Made by a program: the position numbers and the translations under genes. From Streptomyces sp. NBC_00285 (GTDB lineage Bacteria > Actinomycetota > Actinomycetes > Streptomycetales > Streptomycetaceae), in NCBI RefSeq assembly GCF_036174265.1, contig NZ_CP108055.1, forward strand, positions 6,014,001-6,078,000: a stretch of DNA of 64,000 bases, written 5' to 3'. Below, piece after piece: positions 48,808 to 58,307 of the stretch. Under the pieces are notes generated by a model, which saw only the letters and a program-made list of their open reading frames with translations, was not told the DNA's origin and did no database searches. The first letter of the stretch is position 1. Every line of letters starts with the position of its first letter.

Positions 48808-50886
48808 TCAGGGGGCGCTCGCGTACACAATCCGGTACGAGGCGCCCACGCCGAGTTGGCGCTGGATGATCTGATCGAGACGGTACTGATTGACTCTTTT
48901 TCCCCGGTAATAGTGAGAACGGGAGTCGCCGGGGGTGCCCTCCCACATGTAATCGCCGCTCGGATTATTGCCGTCGAAATACGGGGCGACCTTGTCCGCT
49001 TCTTCCAGCAGGAAATGGTCGTAGTAGAAGGTGAGCGGGCCGACGTTCGCGTACGGGCCATTCGCTACGACCGACTCCCACAGCAGCCCGTTGTACTGCA
49101 CTCGCGCGCTGGCGGTGTACGGGATGCTCTGCGACCAGTTCGGCTCGGCGACCGGGGCCTGGTCGACCTCGGCCCACACGGCGTCGCTGGTGCCGGGCTG
49201 AACGGCGCTGTACACCGAGGCGACATCGTCCGCCGCGTAGCCGAGACTGATCGCGCCGTCGCCGCCGAAGGTCGGGCTCGTCTTGAAGGTGACCGCAAGC
49301 CGGTACCAGGTGACGTTTCCGGTCGGGTCGAAAATCGGGCTGCTCGTGCCGCGCACGAGCTGGTCGCCGTTGTGGGCCCAGATGGTGATGGGCACGGAGG
49401 AGGCGACCGGCTTCACGTACAGCGACGCGGTGTACACCGTGGACGGCTTGAGACGGCTGATGAGAGCGCTCTGGCCGGTCACGGTCGTCACACCAGTGCG
49501 CGGGGACAGGCCGTTGACCAACGTGGCGGTCGGCGCCGTGGTGATACTGAAGGACGCGGCATTTCCCACGATGCCGCCGCCTGAGACCAGAGTGAGCGCG
49601 GCGGTCAGGCTGGCGTCCTTGACCTGGTTCCACCCCCACACGCTGTTCTGGAAACTCGGGTTCTTGACGTAGTTCAGCCGCGTCGCCCGCAGCTTGAGCA
49701 CGAGTTGGCGCGGGGCCTGCCAGGTCCGTGCCGGGCTCGCGCCGTTCTTCTTCGTCGACAGGGTCGAGGGAATCCAGATGCGGTGCTCGTCGGCGTAGAA
49801 CACGAACCGCGACGCGCCACCGCTGGTGATGCGCGGGACGACTGCCGCCCACACAGCCGTGTCCTCCATAAGGAGCTGGGCGCTGGCCTGCTGCCACTTG
49901 AAGCCGCCGGCCGTGGTGACGGCGGAGCCGACGGCGTAGGTGCCGATCAGGTTGAAGCTGGCGTCGTAGCGCAGGATGGCGCACTGGAACTGCTGGCCGG
50001 CCACTTCCGTCGCGGCGGAGATCTGGGCCTGATAGGTCACCCCGGGCTCGACCCGGACGAAGGCCGCCTGGAGCGGACGCAGCGTGAGCGTGGCCGGCGC
50101 CGCCACCGGAGTACCGCCGACATCGGTGCTCGGAGTCGTTCCGGGAAGTGCGTCGTCGGTGGTGAAAGCGCGGTACTTCACGTCGGCGTAGGTCTGCCGG
50201 CGGGCCAGGAGGTTGGGGTAGGTCCCAAAGTTCTGCACGGCGGTGTAGGAGTTCGTCGGGGGAGGTGACTGGTAGACGAATTTCCCGGAGAAGGCGCCGC
50301 AGGAGGCACGCTCGGTCGTGCGGCTGAAGGTCATGTAGCTGGTCTCGCCGCCACCGCCGACGGGCTCGTACAGCATGCGTCCCTCGTAGGACGCCTGCTC
50401 CAGCGTGAACAGATTGGACCCGAACTGGTTGGTGTCGGTGTCCAGACCCGGCGGGGTCTTCTCGAACTGCACGTAGGCGAGCTGCTGAGTCTCGTTCACG
50501 GCCATGTTCGAGGAGGTGACGCCGAGCCGTGCCTGATCGAATACGCCGTAGATGCGTCCCAACGGCCCTGGAACATAATCGGAGTTGGGCACTGTCACGG
50601 AGAGGGAGAGACGCTTCCACAGGCCGACGGTGTCGCCGGTCCCGCCCGGCCGGTACACGCCCGAGGTGACGTGGGTGAACGCCGGGTCCGGATAGACCGA
50701 GGGCCCGTAGGGCACCACCGCGAAGTCCGCGAAGGCGCCCGGTACATCGGACTGCGTGAGAACGCAGGTGCCGTTTCCCACGCTCGTGCCCGCGAGGGAT
50801 ATCTGGGTGATTAGCCGCAATGCCGGGTCGAAGACGCCATTGCCGACGCTCGTCCCCGCGAAGGACACAGGAATGGGGACAGTCAT
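48808..50886 (-). CDS. Phage minor tail/fibre protein
   Basis: A 692-residue beta-rich protein. The N-terminus holds two copies of SFAGTSVGNG / SLAGTSVGNG with similar spacing. Residues ~395-640 carry a carbohydrate-binding-like jelly roll (LNYVKNPSFQNSVWGWNQVK, STVYTASLYVKPVASSVPIT, VTWYRLAVTFKTSPT), a domain seen in actinophage receptor-binding and minor tail proteins. It overlaps the next tail gene by ATGA and probably recognises the host surface. Confidence 0.85.
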   Translation of the reverse strand: MTVPIPVSFAGTSVGNGVFDPALRLITQISLAGTSVGNGTCVLTQSDVPGAFADFAVVPYGPSVYPDPAFTHVTSGVYRPGGTGDTVGLWKRLSLSVTVPNSDYVPGPLGRIYGVFDQARLGVTSSNMAVNETQQLAYVQFEKTPPGLDTDTNQFGSNLFTLEQASYEGRMLYEPVGGGGETSYMTFSRTTERASCGAFSGKFVYQSPPPTNSYTAVQNFGTYPNLLARRQTYADVKYRAFTTDDALPGTTPSTDVGGTPVAAPATLTLRPLQAAFVRVEPGVTYQAQISAATEVAGQQFQCAILRYDASFNLIGTYAVGSAVTTAGGFKWQQASAQLLMEDTAVWAAVVPRITSGGASRFVFYADEHRIWIPSTLSTKKNGASPARTWQAPRQLVLKLRATRLNYVKNPSFQNSVWGWNQVKDASLTAALTLVSGGGIVGNAASFSITTAPTATLVNGLSPRTGVTTVTGQSALISRLKPSTVYTASLYVKPVASSVPITIWAHNGDQLVRGTSSPIFDPTGNVTWYRLAVTFKTSPTFGGDGAISLGYAADDVASVYSAVQPGTSDAVWAEVDQAPVAEPNWSQSIPYTASARVQYNGLLWESVVANGPYANVGPLTFYYDHFLLEEADKVAPYFDGNNPSGDYMWEGTPGDSRSHYYRGKRVNQYRLDQIIQRQLGVGASYRIVYASAP

Positions 50887-53798
50887 GAGCGGACCCTTTC
50901 CAGCAGACCCCAGCCGAAGGCGGTGTTGTTGCGTGTGTCGCTGACCGTCGCGAGGGTGCGCCAGCTCTGCCCGGGAATCCGCGACTCGACGAGAATGTCC
51001 GCCGCGCGGTTACGCACACGAAAGCGCTCACCGGATTGCACGGGCGTCCAGGTGGCGACCACCGCGACCGTGACAGCCGTGACCGTGGAGCCGGACAGCG
51101 TGAGGGTGGTGTACGTCAGCCGGTCCCGGGAGGCGAGCCAGTACGCCGTCGAGCTGTACCGGAAGACGACGCCGTGCTCCATCGTCCCGGCGCTGTCGTC
51201 CGGGGCCGACATGTAAGTCACGTACGCCTGCTCGCCCTGGTGGCCCGCCGGCACAGGGTCGTAGACCCAGACTCGGTTGAACCACAGAACCCGGCCGGCC
51301 TTCTTCTCGTTCGCGCCGGCACCCGCGTTCCAACCGGTGGGTCGGACAACCCCCCGCGCGTTCTCCCAGGTGCCGTAGGAGACGTTCCACGGGATAGGCA
51401 CGCCCATCTGGCCGGCGGCGGGTGTCACGTACCCTGCCGGGGCGCTTCCGGTGGACTGCGGGTAGCTGTAGTTCTGCAACTCGAAGCGGTCATAGAGGAG
51501 TTGCGCGTCCGAGCCAAGGAAGCCCGTGCCGCCGAAGACGCCGTAGGAGTTGTAGAAGTTGATAAAGAGCCGGACGTCTTCTCCCGTGGCTGTGGCCGTC
51601 CGGTTGTGGTAGAGCGAGAAGGTATACCGCTGCGAGTTCAAGCCACACCAACGCCACCACCGGTTGTCGGTGTTGTAGCCCGTCGGGAAAATGCCGAGTG
51701 AGGGAAGAGCGGCTTCGTAGAGGTGCCCGCGCCAGGCAATGCGGTCACCCTGCTTGTACGCCTTGGTGGCCGACCACGAGATCACCTTCGGTGTGTAGAC
51801 GGAGTCCGTGATGATCCGGCTCGGCTCAGGCGATGAGTTCGCCGTGTAGGACGTGAACGTCCACTTGTCGGGGTTGAGATCGGGCTGGCGTCCGACCGAC
51901 TGCGCCCTGGCCATGTAGACCGGTGGCTTAGCCCACCCCAGGGGGTTCCAGATGACCGCCTGTCCGGGGAAGTACGTCTCGGAGGAGGACCATGTGGACG
52001 CCTTGACCGGCCCTGACAGGTAGACCTCGCGGGTGCCAGCGGTCGTCTTGGCGGTGTAGTTGAGCGCATTGCCCGTCCCTGGGCTGCTGGTTCCCGAGCG
52101 CGCCCCCTGGGGGGAGACCCACCAGTCCGGGCTCACCCCGGACGACACGTCCGGGTTGATGGCGCCGTTGGTAGTCAGGTTCCAGCTCCCGTAGCCACCT
52201 GTGAGCGGGTTGGCCTCGGTGAGGGTGTCCTGGAGGGTGTTGGGGGTCAGGGCCTGCCAGTACGTGGCGGACAGCGCGTCTCCCGTGGGCGGGATGTTGA
52301 GGTTGATGCCGCCGCCTTGCAGCATCCAATAGCTCGCGGTGATGCCGTAGCCCGTCGAGAGCGCGTTTCTCCCGGTCACCGTCAAGGCCAGGGTGTTGCC
52401 GGTCGCCGTCAGGTTGAAGTTTCCGACGAGCTGAATCGGGATGAGCTGCCGGGTGGGGCTGTAGAGGTCGAGCGCCGGCATCGTCGCGGCGACCCCGTTG
52501 ACCTTGGCGGTGACGATGCCGCCGGCTGGGTCGGCGACCGCGACCAGGAGCACGTTGTAGAACCCTGCTCCGCCGCTCGCGGCGTTGAAGGTGAAGGTGA
52601 GGATGTCGCCGACGGCGGCGTTGTCGAGGTGGACGTAGCCCGGGTAGGGGTCGGCCACCCGGTCGGGGTCGCGCACGATGGTGCCCGTACCGGTCCGCGT
52701 CGGGTTGGAGCCGGTATACGAGAGGTACGCCGACTCACGGCGCGGAGTGCCGATCGCTGCGTACAGCTCGCCGTTGTACTGGACGATGTCGGAGTAGAGC
52801 TGGGAGCCGGCCGTAGTCGAGTAGACGGTGTCCCGTTTCCAGGCCGGGTAGGTGGGGCTGGCGAACGAGGATTCGTCAAGGTCGTGCAGCTCGTTGTACC
52901 CGATCGACACGTCCGCGTCCCAGCCGGTAATCGCCTTCACCAGCGCGGCAGTTGAGGCGGTGCTGCCCCGGTCGCGCTGGATCAGGGCTGCGTCACGGAC
53001 GTAGGTGCGGCGAAGTTCCGGCAGGGTCGGCAGCCGGTCGGCGATCCCCATCTGCTGTGCCAGCAAGGTGATTTGCCGGTCGGTGCACCGCAGGACGTTG
53101 TTGAGGCGCAAGAGTTGGTCGTTCTCGCACTTCATTACATCGAAGAAGTACCCGAACAGCCTGCAAAAACGGGCGAGTTGCTCATTGACGGGAATGCTCG
53201 ACGCGGTTGATTCGACCGTCTCTACTTTGTAGGGGCGAGGAATGTTGTCATACAGCAGGAGACTGTTCCCGAACTCCCGGACCGCAAGGCCCACTCCGCC
53301 GCCGCAGCGCATCCACTGCTCGCTGATCGAGGACAGGCTCCAGTACGTCGGATTCAGGTCGGGGGCACTGCTGGGGCCAGCCTTGATGGCGATGTAGACA
53401 CTGGAGTTGTAGGTGACCAGATCACCCGGGTAGTAGGTGACCGTCGAATCCCACGTGTCCGGAGCCGTCGAAACAAAAACGCCGTAGTAGTAGACCTGAC
53501 CGGGCACCGTTGTGTCGTCGAGAAAGGTGCCGGTGTCCGTGCCGGCGGGGGTCTCCAGAACAACCCACCCATCGTCCTCCGTGTCCGGGATTCCGTAGCT
53601 ATTGCGCACCAGACGGAGCTTCGTCCACGCCTTCACTCCGGCGAGGATCTGGGACGCGGCAGCCTGAATCGGCGTGTCCCACGTCACCTCCAGCGCACCG
53701 TAACCGCGTTGCTCCACAGTGATGTTGGAGTCGAACGCCACGAAAAGTGGTGCCCCGTAAAGGGTCTTGGCGTAAATGTCGAGCTGGTAGACACCCAT
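50883..53798 (-). CDS. Large tail protein, gpI-like with chitin-binding-like repeats
   Basis: A 971-residue protein. Residues ~205-320 match the phage tail gpI-like domain (NEQLARFCRLFGYFFDVMKC, LTLLAQQMG-type stretch, ELRRTYVRDAALIQRDRGST), which links the baseplate to fibres in P2-like tails. Three CBM5/12-like units (TWDSTVTYYPGDLVTYNSSV; TWSSSETYFPGQAVIW; SWSATKAYKQGDRIAWRGHL) recur, each with W...Y..GD...W/Y, a sugar-binding module seen in chitinases. The end is a lectin/LamG-like fold. It probably binds cell-wall or surface glycans. ATG/GTG near 53798. Confidence 0.85.
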   Translation of the reverse strand: MGVYQLDIYAKTLYGAPLFVAFDSNITVEQRGYGALEVTWDTPIQAAASQILAGVKAWTKLRLVRNSYGIPDTEDDGWVVLETPAGTDTGTFLDDTTVPGQVYYYGVFVSTAPDTWDSTVTYYPGDLVTYNSSVYIAIKAGPSSAPDLNPTYWSLSSISEQWMRCGGGVGLAVREFGNSLLLYDNIPRPYKVETVESTASSIPVNEQLARFCRLFGYFFDVMKCENDQLLRLNNVLRCTDRQITLLAQQMGIADRLPTLPELRRTYVRDAALIQRDRGSTASTAALVKAITGWDADVSIGYNELHDLDESSFASPTYPAWKRDTVYSTTAGSQLYSDIVQYNGELYAAIGTPRRESAYLSYTGSNPTRTGTGTIVRDPDRVADPYPGYVHLDNAAVGDILTFTFNAASGGAGFYNVLLVAVADPAGGIVTAKVNGVAATMPALDLYSPTRQLIPIQLVGNFNLTATGNTLALTVTGRNALSTGYGITASYWMLQGGGINLNIPPTGDALSATYWQALTPNTLQDTLTEANPLTGGYGSWNLTTNGAINPDVSSGVSPDWWVSPQGARSGTSSPGTGNALNYTAKTTAGTREVYLSGPVKASTWSSSETYFPGQAVIWNPLGWAKPPVYMARAQSVGRQPDLNPDKWTFTSYTANSSPEPSRIITDSVYTPKVISWSATKAYKQGDRIAWRGHLYEAALPSLGIFPTGYNTDNRWWRWCGLNSQRYTFSLYHNRTATATGEDVRLFINFYNSYGVFGGTGFLGSDAQLLYDRFELQNYSYPQSTGSAPAGYVTPAAGQMGVPIPWNVSYGTWENARGVVRPTGWNAGAGANEKKAGRVLWFNRVWVYDPVPAGHQGEQAYVTYMSAPDDSAGTMEHGVVFRYSSTAYWLASRDRLTYTTLTLSGSTVTAVTVAVVATWTPVQSGERFRVRNRAADILVESRIPGQSWRTLATVSDTRNNTAFGWGLLERVRS

Positions 53799-53807
53799 AG
53801 CGTTACC

Positions 53808-54593
53808 TCACGTCAGGTCGCGGACGAAGGAGACGCTGATAGTCGCGTTGGCATCAACGGTGTTGTCGGACGCGCCGTGTTGACTGACCTGGACCTGCAT
53901 GGGAATCCCGGCGTTCCAGCGGCCCTGCCACGACAGGTTGATTCGGTGCCTGATCCACGTCTGGGTCTCGATGAGCGAGTCCTGGCCGGCGATCTCGTCG
54001 TTTCCGCGCATCAGCCGCACGTGCACGAAATGCAGGTCGTTGGGGCGACGAACGGTGGAGTCAGCCCATACGTTGACACTGACATCCCAGAATCCCGTCA
54101 TGGGTGCCACCACGTTCGAGCCGCCCTGGTACATCCGGTTCGGGTCGAAATCGGCAGCACCCCATTTGAAGGGCACCCATTTCCCCTCGCCGGCCGGGAC
54201 TTTCATTCCCGGGGCCCTGATTACGGCGGCGGCCGGCTTGCTCGGCTTGGTGCCGGACTGCCCGACGAGGAGCTGTGTCATCAGCGTCAGCCAAGTCGTC
54301 TGCTGCTGAAGTGCCTTGAGCCGGTCGGTGACACTCGCGTAGGTCTTGCTCTGGCCGAAGTTCGAGACGGGCGCCGGAGTCTTGAGCGTCATGGCGCCCG
54401 CACGCGGCGGCCAGATCAACGGAGTGATGCCGCTCGGCGACCATCCCGTCCAGACATGCGGGTTGGTGCCGACCGTCTTCTCAATGGCGGCCAACTCGTT
54501 CTGCATGTCGTTTACATGCGCGGCCCAAATCGTGTCGACTTGGTCGACTTTCGGAGTCCAGGACTTGACCGACATGGGGTAGACGGCAGGCAT
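53808..54593 (-). CDS. Tail fibre-like protein
   Basis: A 261-residue protein: an N-terminal helix with VDTIWAAHVNDMQNELAAIE, a stretch typical of actinophage fibre stalks, a coil (RLKALQQQTTWLTLMTQLLV) and a C-terminal jelly-roll (DVSVNVWADSTVRRPNDLHF, AGIPMQVQVSQHGASDNTVD) like C1q-type heads. ATG at 54593, 11 bp after the baseplate J stop. Likely trimeric and part of the adsorption apparatus. Confidence 0.75.
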   Translation of the reverse strand: MPAVYPMSVKSWTPKVDQVDTIWAAHVNDMQNELAAIEKTVGTNPHVWTGWSPSGITPLIWPPRAGAMTLKTPAPVSNFGQSKTYASVTDRLKALQQQTTWLTLMTQLLVGQSGTKPSKPAAAVIRAPGMKVPAGEGKWVPFKWGAADFDPNRMYQGGSNVVAPMTGFWDVSVNVWADSTVRRPNDLHFVHVRLMRGNDEIAGQDSLIETQTWIRHRINLSWQGRWNAGIPMQVQVSQHGASDNTVDANATISVSFVRDLT

Positions 54594-54604
54594 AGCGTGC
54601 GCTC

Positions 54605-56128
54605 CTATACTCCGCCGCTGGCGGTAATGACCATGTTCCCGATGATGGGAATTTCGTTTTCTCGGCAGATGACGTCAGCGGTACCGCTTTGTGGGAGGTC
54701 GGAGCGGGCCATGAGCTGAATGACGACCCAGTCCACGCCGGCGACGTCCTGAATGGCCCGGTAGAGGTGGGAGATGGAAATACGGGAGGAGAACGTCGTC
54801 TCGGGCGGCGTGAAGGCTTCCTGAATCGCCCGCTGAACGGCGAGCTTCACGGTGTCGCGGCGGTAGCGCGGCAGCACGGACAGCAGAACCGGGAGCGCGG
54901 TAGAGCCGATGTTCACCGGGATCAGGGAGCCGTTGACGACGTTGACGACGACCCCGGACAGAGCCCGCTCCTGCACGTACTGAGCGACCGCGTCCCGTTG
55001 CCCCTCCGACGGGAGGATGTTGTTGGGGCCGATGACATAGATCGTTACGGCGCTGGCCGAGCGGACCACGGCACGGGCGTCGGCGACCCCGGCGACGGCC
55101 AGGGCGAGGTCGGCGTAGTCCTGGGCGGAGACCGCGCGACCCTGGGTGCGGAAGAGCCTGGGCGCGTTCTCGCGGATCTGGTCGGTTGGCTCAACGTCTG
55201 CTCCGCCGGCCATCGGTGCCGAGCCGGCCACAACCACGCCGGGCAGGGCGTCGGCGAGGTCGATGATGGAGCCCTGGGGCACGTTGCCGTAGGAGCCGCC
55301 GCCCGTGCGGTACGCGGCGGCGAGCTTGATGCCGGTGGCCGGCAGCGCGCCATTGGTTCCGTCGCCGAAGGTCACACGGGTGACGCCCTGGTCGTCGGTC
55401 TCGGCGGTGAAAACGAGGTCGCTGTCGCGGACGAGAAGGAAGTCCCGTACGCGGGTCCACTCCGTGCCGCCCACGCCGTCGTCGAGGAAGATCCTCACGG
55501 TGTCCAGGAGGACCGGTGTCTGGGCGAGGGCGAAGACCTGGCTCTTCGTGCCGTCGCTCGTGCCGATGTCCTCGACGCGGACAGTCGAGCCCGGGTCGCC
55601 GGACGTCGAGGGGTAGAGCACCAGGCTGCGGTCGCCCTGGGTCACGCCTTCGACGACCAGGCCGACGATCTGGGGCACGGGGGTGGTGTAGGCCGGCACG
55701 GTGACGGCGGAGGCCAGCTCGTAGGTGACCGGGCGGTCCAGGCTCGGGATGTACTCGGTGATCACCTGTGTGCCGATGTCCAGCGTCACCGGGGACACCA
55801 GGCCGGGCGCCGGGGAGAAGGCGACCTGGCCGGTGGCCGGGATCGCGGGGTGCGGCTGGTAGCCGAGCTGCTGCGCGATGGCCACGACGCTGGAGCGCTG
55901 GGTAGCGGTGGCCAGGAATGACTCGTCAGCGATCCGGTCCTGGTAGAAGGAAATGATGTCACCCATGTAGGCGAAAAGCTCGACCATCACCACGCCGAAA
56001 TCGGCGGGAGACCGTGACGTCCATTCCGGCAGGATCTGCGTCGCGTACTGAAGCAGCGAGTCCCGGTAGCCGGTGAAATCACGCGAGGTGTAGTCGATCT
56101 GCGTTACGGCTCCGCTGTCGACTGCCAC
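54605..56128 (-). CDS. Baseplate J-like protein (gpJ family)
   Basis: A 507-residue baseplate wedge protein. TSRDFTGYRDSLLQYATQIL, PADFGVVMVELFAYMGDIIS and FYQDRIADESFLATATQRSS form the family start; VTFGDGTNGALPATGIKLAA, NAPRLFRTQGRAVSAQDYAD and RDTVKLAVQRAIQEAFTPPE are the conserved later blocks. With gp25, hub and gpI proteins around it, this marks a contractile-type baseplate. GTG at 56128 preferred; AAGGGAA lies ~10 bases upstream. The 56129-56227 gap shows nothing. Confidence 0.93.
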   Translation of the reverse strand: MAVDSGAVTQIDYTSRDFTGYRDSLLQYATQILPEWTSRSPADFGVVMVELFAYMGDIISFYQDRIADESFLATATQRSSVVAIAQQLGYQPHPAIPATGQVAFSPAPGLVSPVTLDIGTQVITEYIPSLDRPVTYELASAVTVPAYTTPVPQIVGLVVEGVTQGDRSLVLYPSTSGDPGSTVRVEDIGTSDGTKSQVFALAQTPVLLDTVRIFLDDGVGGTEWTRVRDFLLVRDSDLVFTAETDDQGVTRVTFGDGTNGALPATGIKLAAAYRTGGGSYGNVPQGSIIDLADALPGVVVAGSAPMAGGADVEPTDQIRENAPRLFRTQGRAVSAQDYADLALAVAGVADARAVVRSASAVTIYVIGPNNILPSEGQRDAVAQYVQERALSGVVVNVVNGSLIPVNIGSTALPVLLSVLPRYRRDTVKLAVQRAIQEAFTPPETTFSSRISISHLYRAIQDVAGVDWVVIQLMARSDLPQSGTADVICRENEIPIIGNMVITASGGV

Positions 56129-56227
56129 GGCATACACTTCCCTTCCGGTACCTCCAGCGGAACCGAATGAGAAATGAGTGCTGGTCTAATACGGGGATTC
56201 TACGGAGATGGGCAGGGTGCCCGTTAA

Positions 56228-57322
56228 TTACTCTGGCGTGGAAATCACCGTGCCGCCGACCAGGACGCCGACCGTTCGTGTGTTGTCGCGCTCGGCCCCG
56301 GGGACGTCCGCGCGGCTCACCTGGACGTTGACGTTGACGGAGCCCAGGGCCTCGTTGACGTCGGCCACGATGGCGGAGACCACGGCCGAGGGCTCGAACT
56401 GGGCGACGGCGTCGATGACCGCGCGCTGGAGCTGGTCGTTGGCGACCTCGGGGTTGACGGCGAACAGTGCAGCCGAGGTGGGGACGCCATAGGTGGACCG
56501 CATCGCCCGCTCCCCGGGCAGCGTGCCGACCAGGGCATGGACGCGGTCCAGGAGCTGCTCGCGCTCGTCGGTGGTGGCTGAGACGCCACCGGAGTGGTCG
56601 ATGGCGAATGGGGTCCGCATGGCGATGGACACGGCCTGGTCGTCGGGGGTGCGCGGCTGGGTGATGACCGGCAGGACGTCGTCGGTGTCGCTGTCGAGCG
56701 GCACCAGGGCGCATGCCCGGCGGATGGCGTCGCCGTACGCGAAGAAGTCGGGCAGCCGGTTCTCGGGCAGGGCGATGGCTGCGGCGGACAGATCTCCGCC
56801 CGCGTAGAAGGACTTGCGCAGCGTGAGAGAGAGGTCGAGCTGGACGCCAGCCCTCGGCCTGTTGCGGTTGCAGATGTTCTGCGGGTCGTCGCCAGCGAAG
56901 CTCACCGGGGCGCGGTCGGTCTCGAATCCGGACGCGTTGAGTTCCTGCACGATCAGCGAGGCCAGAACAGGGTCAGCGCCGCTGATGTAGGTGACCTTCT
57001 CGGCTTCCCGCTGGTCGCCCACGCCGTGCCAGACCACGGTACGGCTGGAGTTGCCCGTGTTCACGACGCAGAACGGCTCGTCGAATGCGGTTGCCGACAG
57101 CGCGAGGTTCTCGGCTGTCAGGTCGTTCAAGCCCTCGAACGAGTACCAGGCGCCAGTGTCACCGGCAGCGTACGCGGCGAGCTGCGACGTGGGCGGTTCA
57201 ATGCCGCCGCCGTGAATGGCCGCGTGCAGCAGGTAGGTGCCGCTGCCGTAGCGGTTCTTGATGGCGTAGTCGATGCCGAGGACTCTGTCGGCAGCCAGGT
57301 AGCGGAAGTTCTGGTAGGCCAC
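56228..57322 (-). CDS. Fusion of poly-gamma-glutamate hydrolase and gp25/GPW baseplate protein
   Basis: A 364-residue fusion. Residues ~25-215 match the DUF867/YjqB poly-gamma-glutamate hydrolase family: LLHAAIHGGGIEPPTSQLA, WYSFEGL, AFDEPFCVVNTG, VVWHGVGDQ and NICNRNRPRAGVQLDLS in order, including the zinc ligands expected in HGG and HG. Residues ~240-360 match gp25-like/GPW baseplate wedges (PFAIDHSGGVSATTDEREQL, LPGERAMRSTYGVPTSAALF, VVSAIVADVNEALGSVNVNV). A free-standing gp25 is usual; fusing a capsule-degrading enzyme to it would put the activity at the tail tip. ATG at 57322. Confidence 0.8.
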   Translation of the reverse strand: MAYQNFRYLAADRVLGIDYAIKNRYGSGTYLLHAAIHGGGIEPPTSQLAAYAAGDTGAWYSFEGLNDLTAENLALSATAFDEPFCVVNTGNSSRTVVWHGVGDQREAEKVTYISGADPVLASLIVQELNASGFETDRAPVSFAGDDPQNICNRNRPRAGVQLDLSLTLRKSFYAGGDLSAAAIALPENRLPDFFAYGDAIRRACALVPLDSDTDDVLPVITQPRTPDDQAVSIAMRTPFAIDHSGGVSATTDEREQLLDRVHALVGTLPGERAMRSTYGVPTSAALFAVNPEVANDQLQRAVIDAVAQFEPSAVVSAIVADVNEALGSVNVNVQVSRADVPGAERDNTRTVGVLVGGTVISTPE

Positions 57323-57332
57323 TGCCTTCTCC

Positions 57333-58307
57333 TCAGATTATTCGGGCGCGGATTCCGGTCAGTGACATGTCGTAGGTGGGCGCTGCTCCGCCGGGGAAAA
57401 GCGCCATGAGGTCGCCGTTGGTTTCCATCGTGATGCGTGCTGCCGGAGTATCGTGCTGGCCGACCGGAATGACGACAATCCATTTGTTGTCGAACGCGGC
57501 AGACGAACTGGCGCCCTCTGTTCGATACACGGCCGTCACGGTGCACGTGGCCCCCGGGGTCAAGCCGGTGAGTTGGCGTGAGTTCGAGGCGGAGGTGTTA
57601 TTCGTGCCTTGGAGTTCTGCGGCGCGATTGTCGTCGCCCTCGGCCAGGACCGTCGCCCCTTGGAGGCAACGGACGCTCATCAGGCAGCGGCCCGTTGCGG
57701 TGGTGTTCTGCATCATGGCGCCGAAGACGACCACGGCCTGTCCCGAGGCCGACGCGATGAAGGTGATGCTCGGGCCGTTGGCGTCGGTGACGTAGGCCGC
57801 GCTCGTGGTCGACGAGGTGGTCCGGAACTCGCCGTAGACCGTCTTGGAGTTGTACGCCGTGCGGTAGATCGTGGCCGTCGTGGCGCGGTGCGGTTCGACG
57901 GGGCGTATGCCCAGAGGCAGACTCGCGAACTTCACGACCACGCCGGTGCCGATGGCGCTGGGGTTTTCCACGGACCCGGACAGCTCGACCATGCCGTCCT
58001 GCGTGACCCGGTAGACCGGCGAGCCGGCAGAGGAAGGCACCCACCCGGATTCCAGGGCCAGCGGTGTCCAGATGCCGGGTACTGCTGGCCGAAGGCGCGG
58101 CCAGTAGATGGGGTGGTTGCGGTCTCCGCCGTCGAAGGTGACGTAGACCTGGTCACCCGGGAGTGCCGCGCCGATAGTGGCCGACTCCGCCCAGCCGCTC
58201 ACGGCGGTGCCCATGATCTGGGGGATTCGCAGGCGTACCCGGCCGCGATTTTGCGGGTCCTGGGTGGAGACCACGATGCCGCTGTAGGTGCCGTACAGAG
58301 GGATCAC
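57333..58307 (-). CDS. gp5/VgrG-like baseplate spike protein (OB-fold)
   Basis: A 324-residue protein. Residues 1-85 match the phage_base_V / gp5 OB fold: YGTYSGIVVSTQDPQNRGRV, RLRIPQIMGTAVSGWAES, LPGDQVYVTFDGGDRNHPIY. The rest is a fibre-like beta domain (SASGQAVVVFGAMMQNTTAT), not a typical lysozyme or triple-stranded spike. It forms the centre of the tail tip. GTG at 58307 overlaps the next gene (GTGA) with GGAGGG upstream. Confidence 0.85.
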   Translation of the reverse strand: MIPLYGTYSGIVVSTQDPQNRGRVRLRIPQIMGTAVSGWAESATIGAALPGDQVYVTFDGGDRNHPIYWPRLRPAVPGIWTPLALESGWVPSSAGSPVYRVTQDGMVELSGSVENPSAIGTGVVVKFASLPLGIRPVEPHRATTATIYRTAYNSKTVYGEFRTTSSTTSAAYVTDANGPSITFIASASGQAVVVFGAMMQNTTATGRCLMSVRCLQGATVLAEGDDNRAAELQGTNNTSASNSRQLTGLTPGATCTVTAVYRTEGASSSAAFDNKWIVVIPVGQHDTPAARITMETNGDLMALFPGGAAPTYDMSLTGIRARII

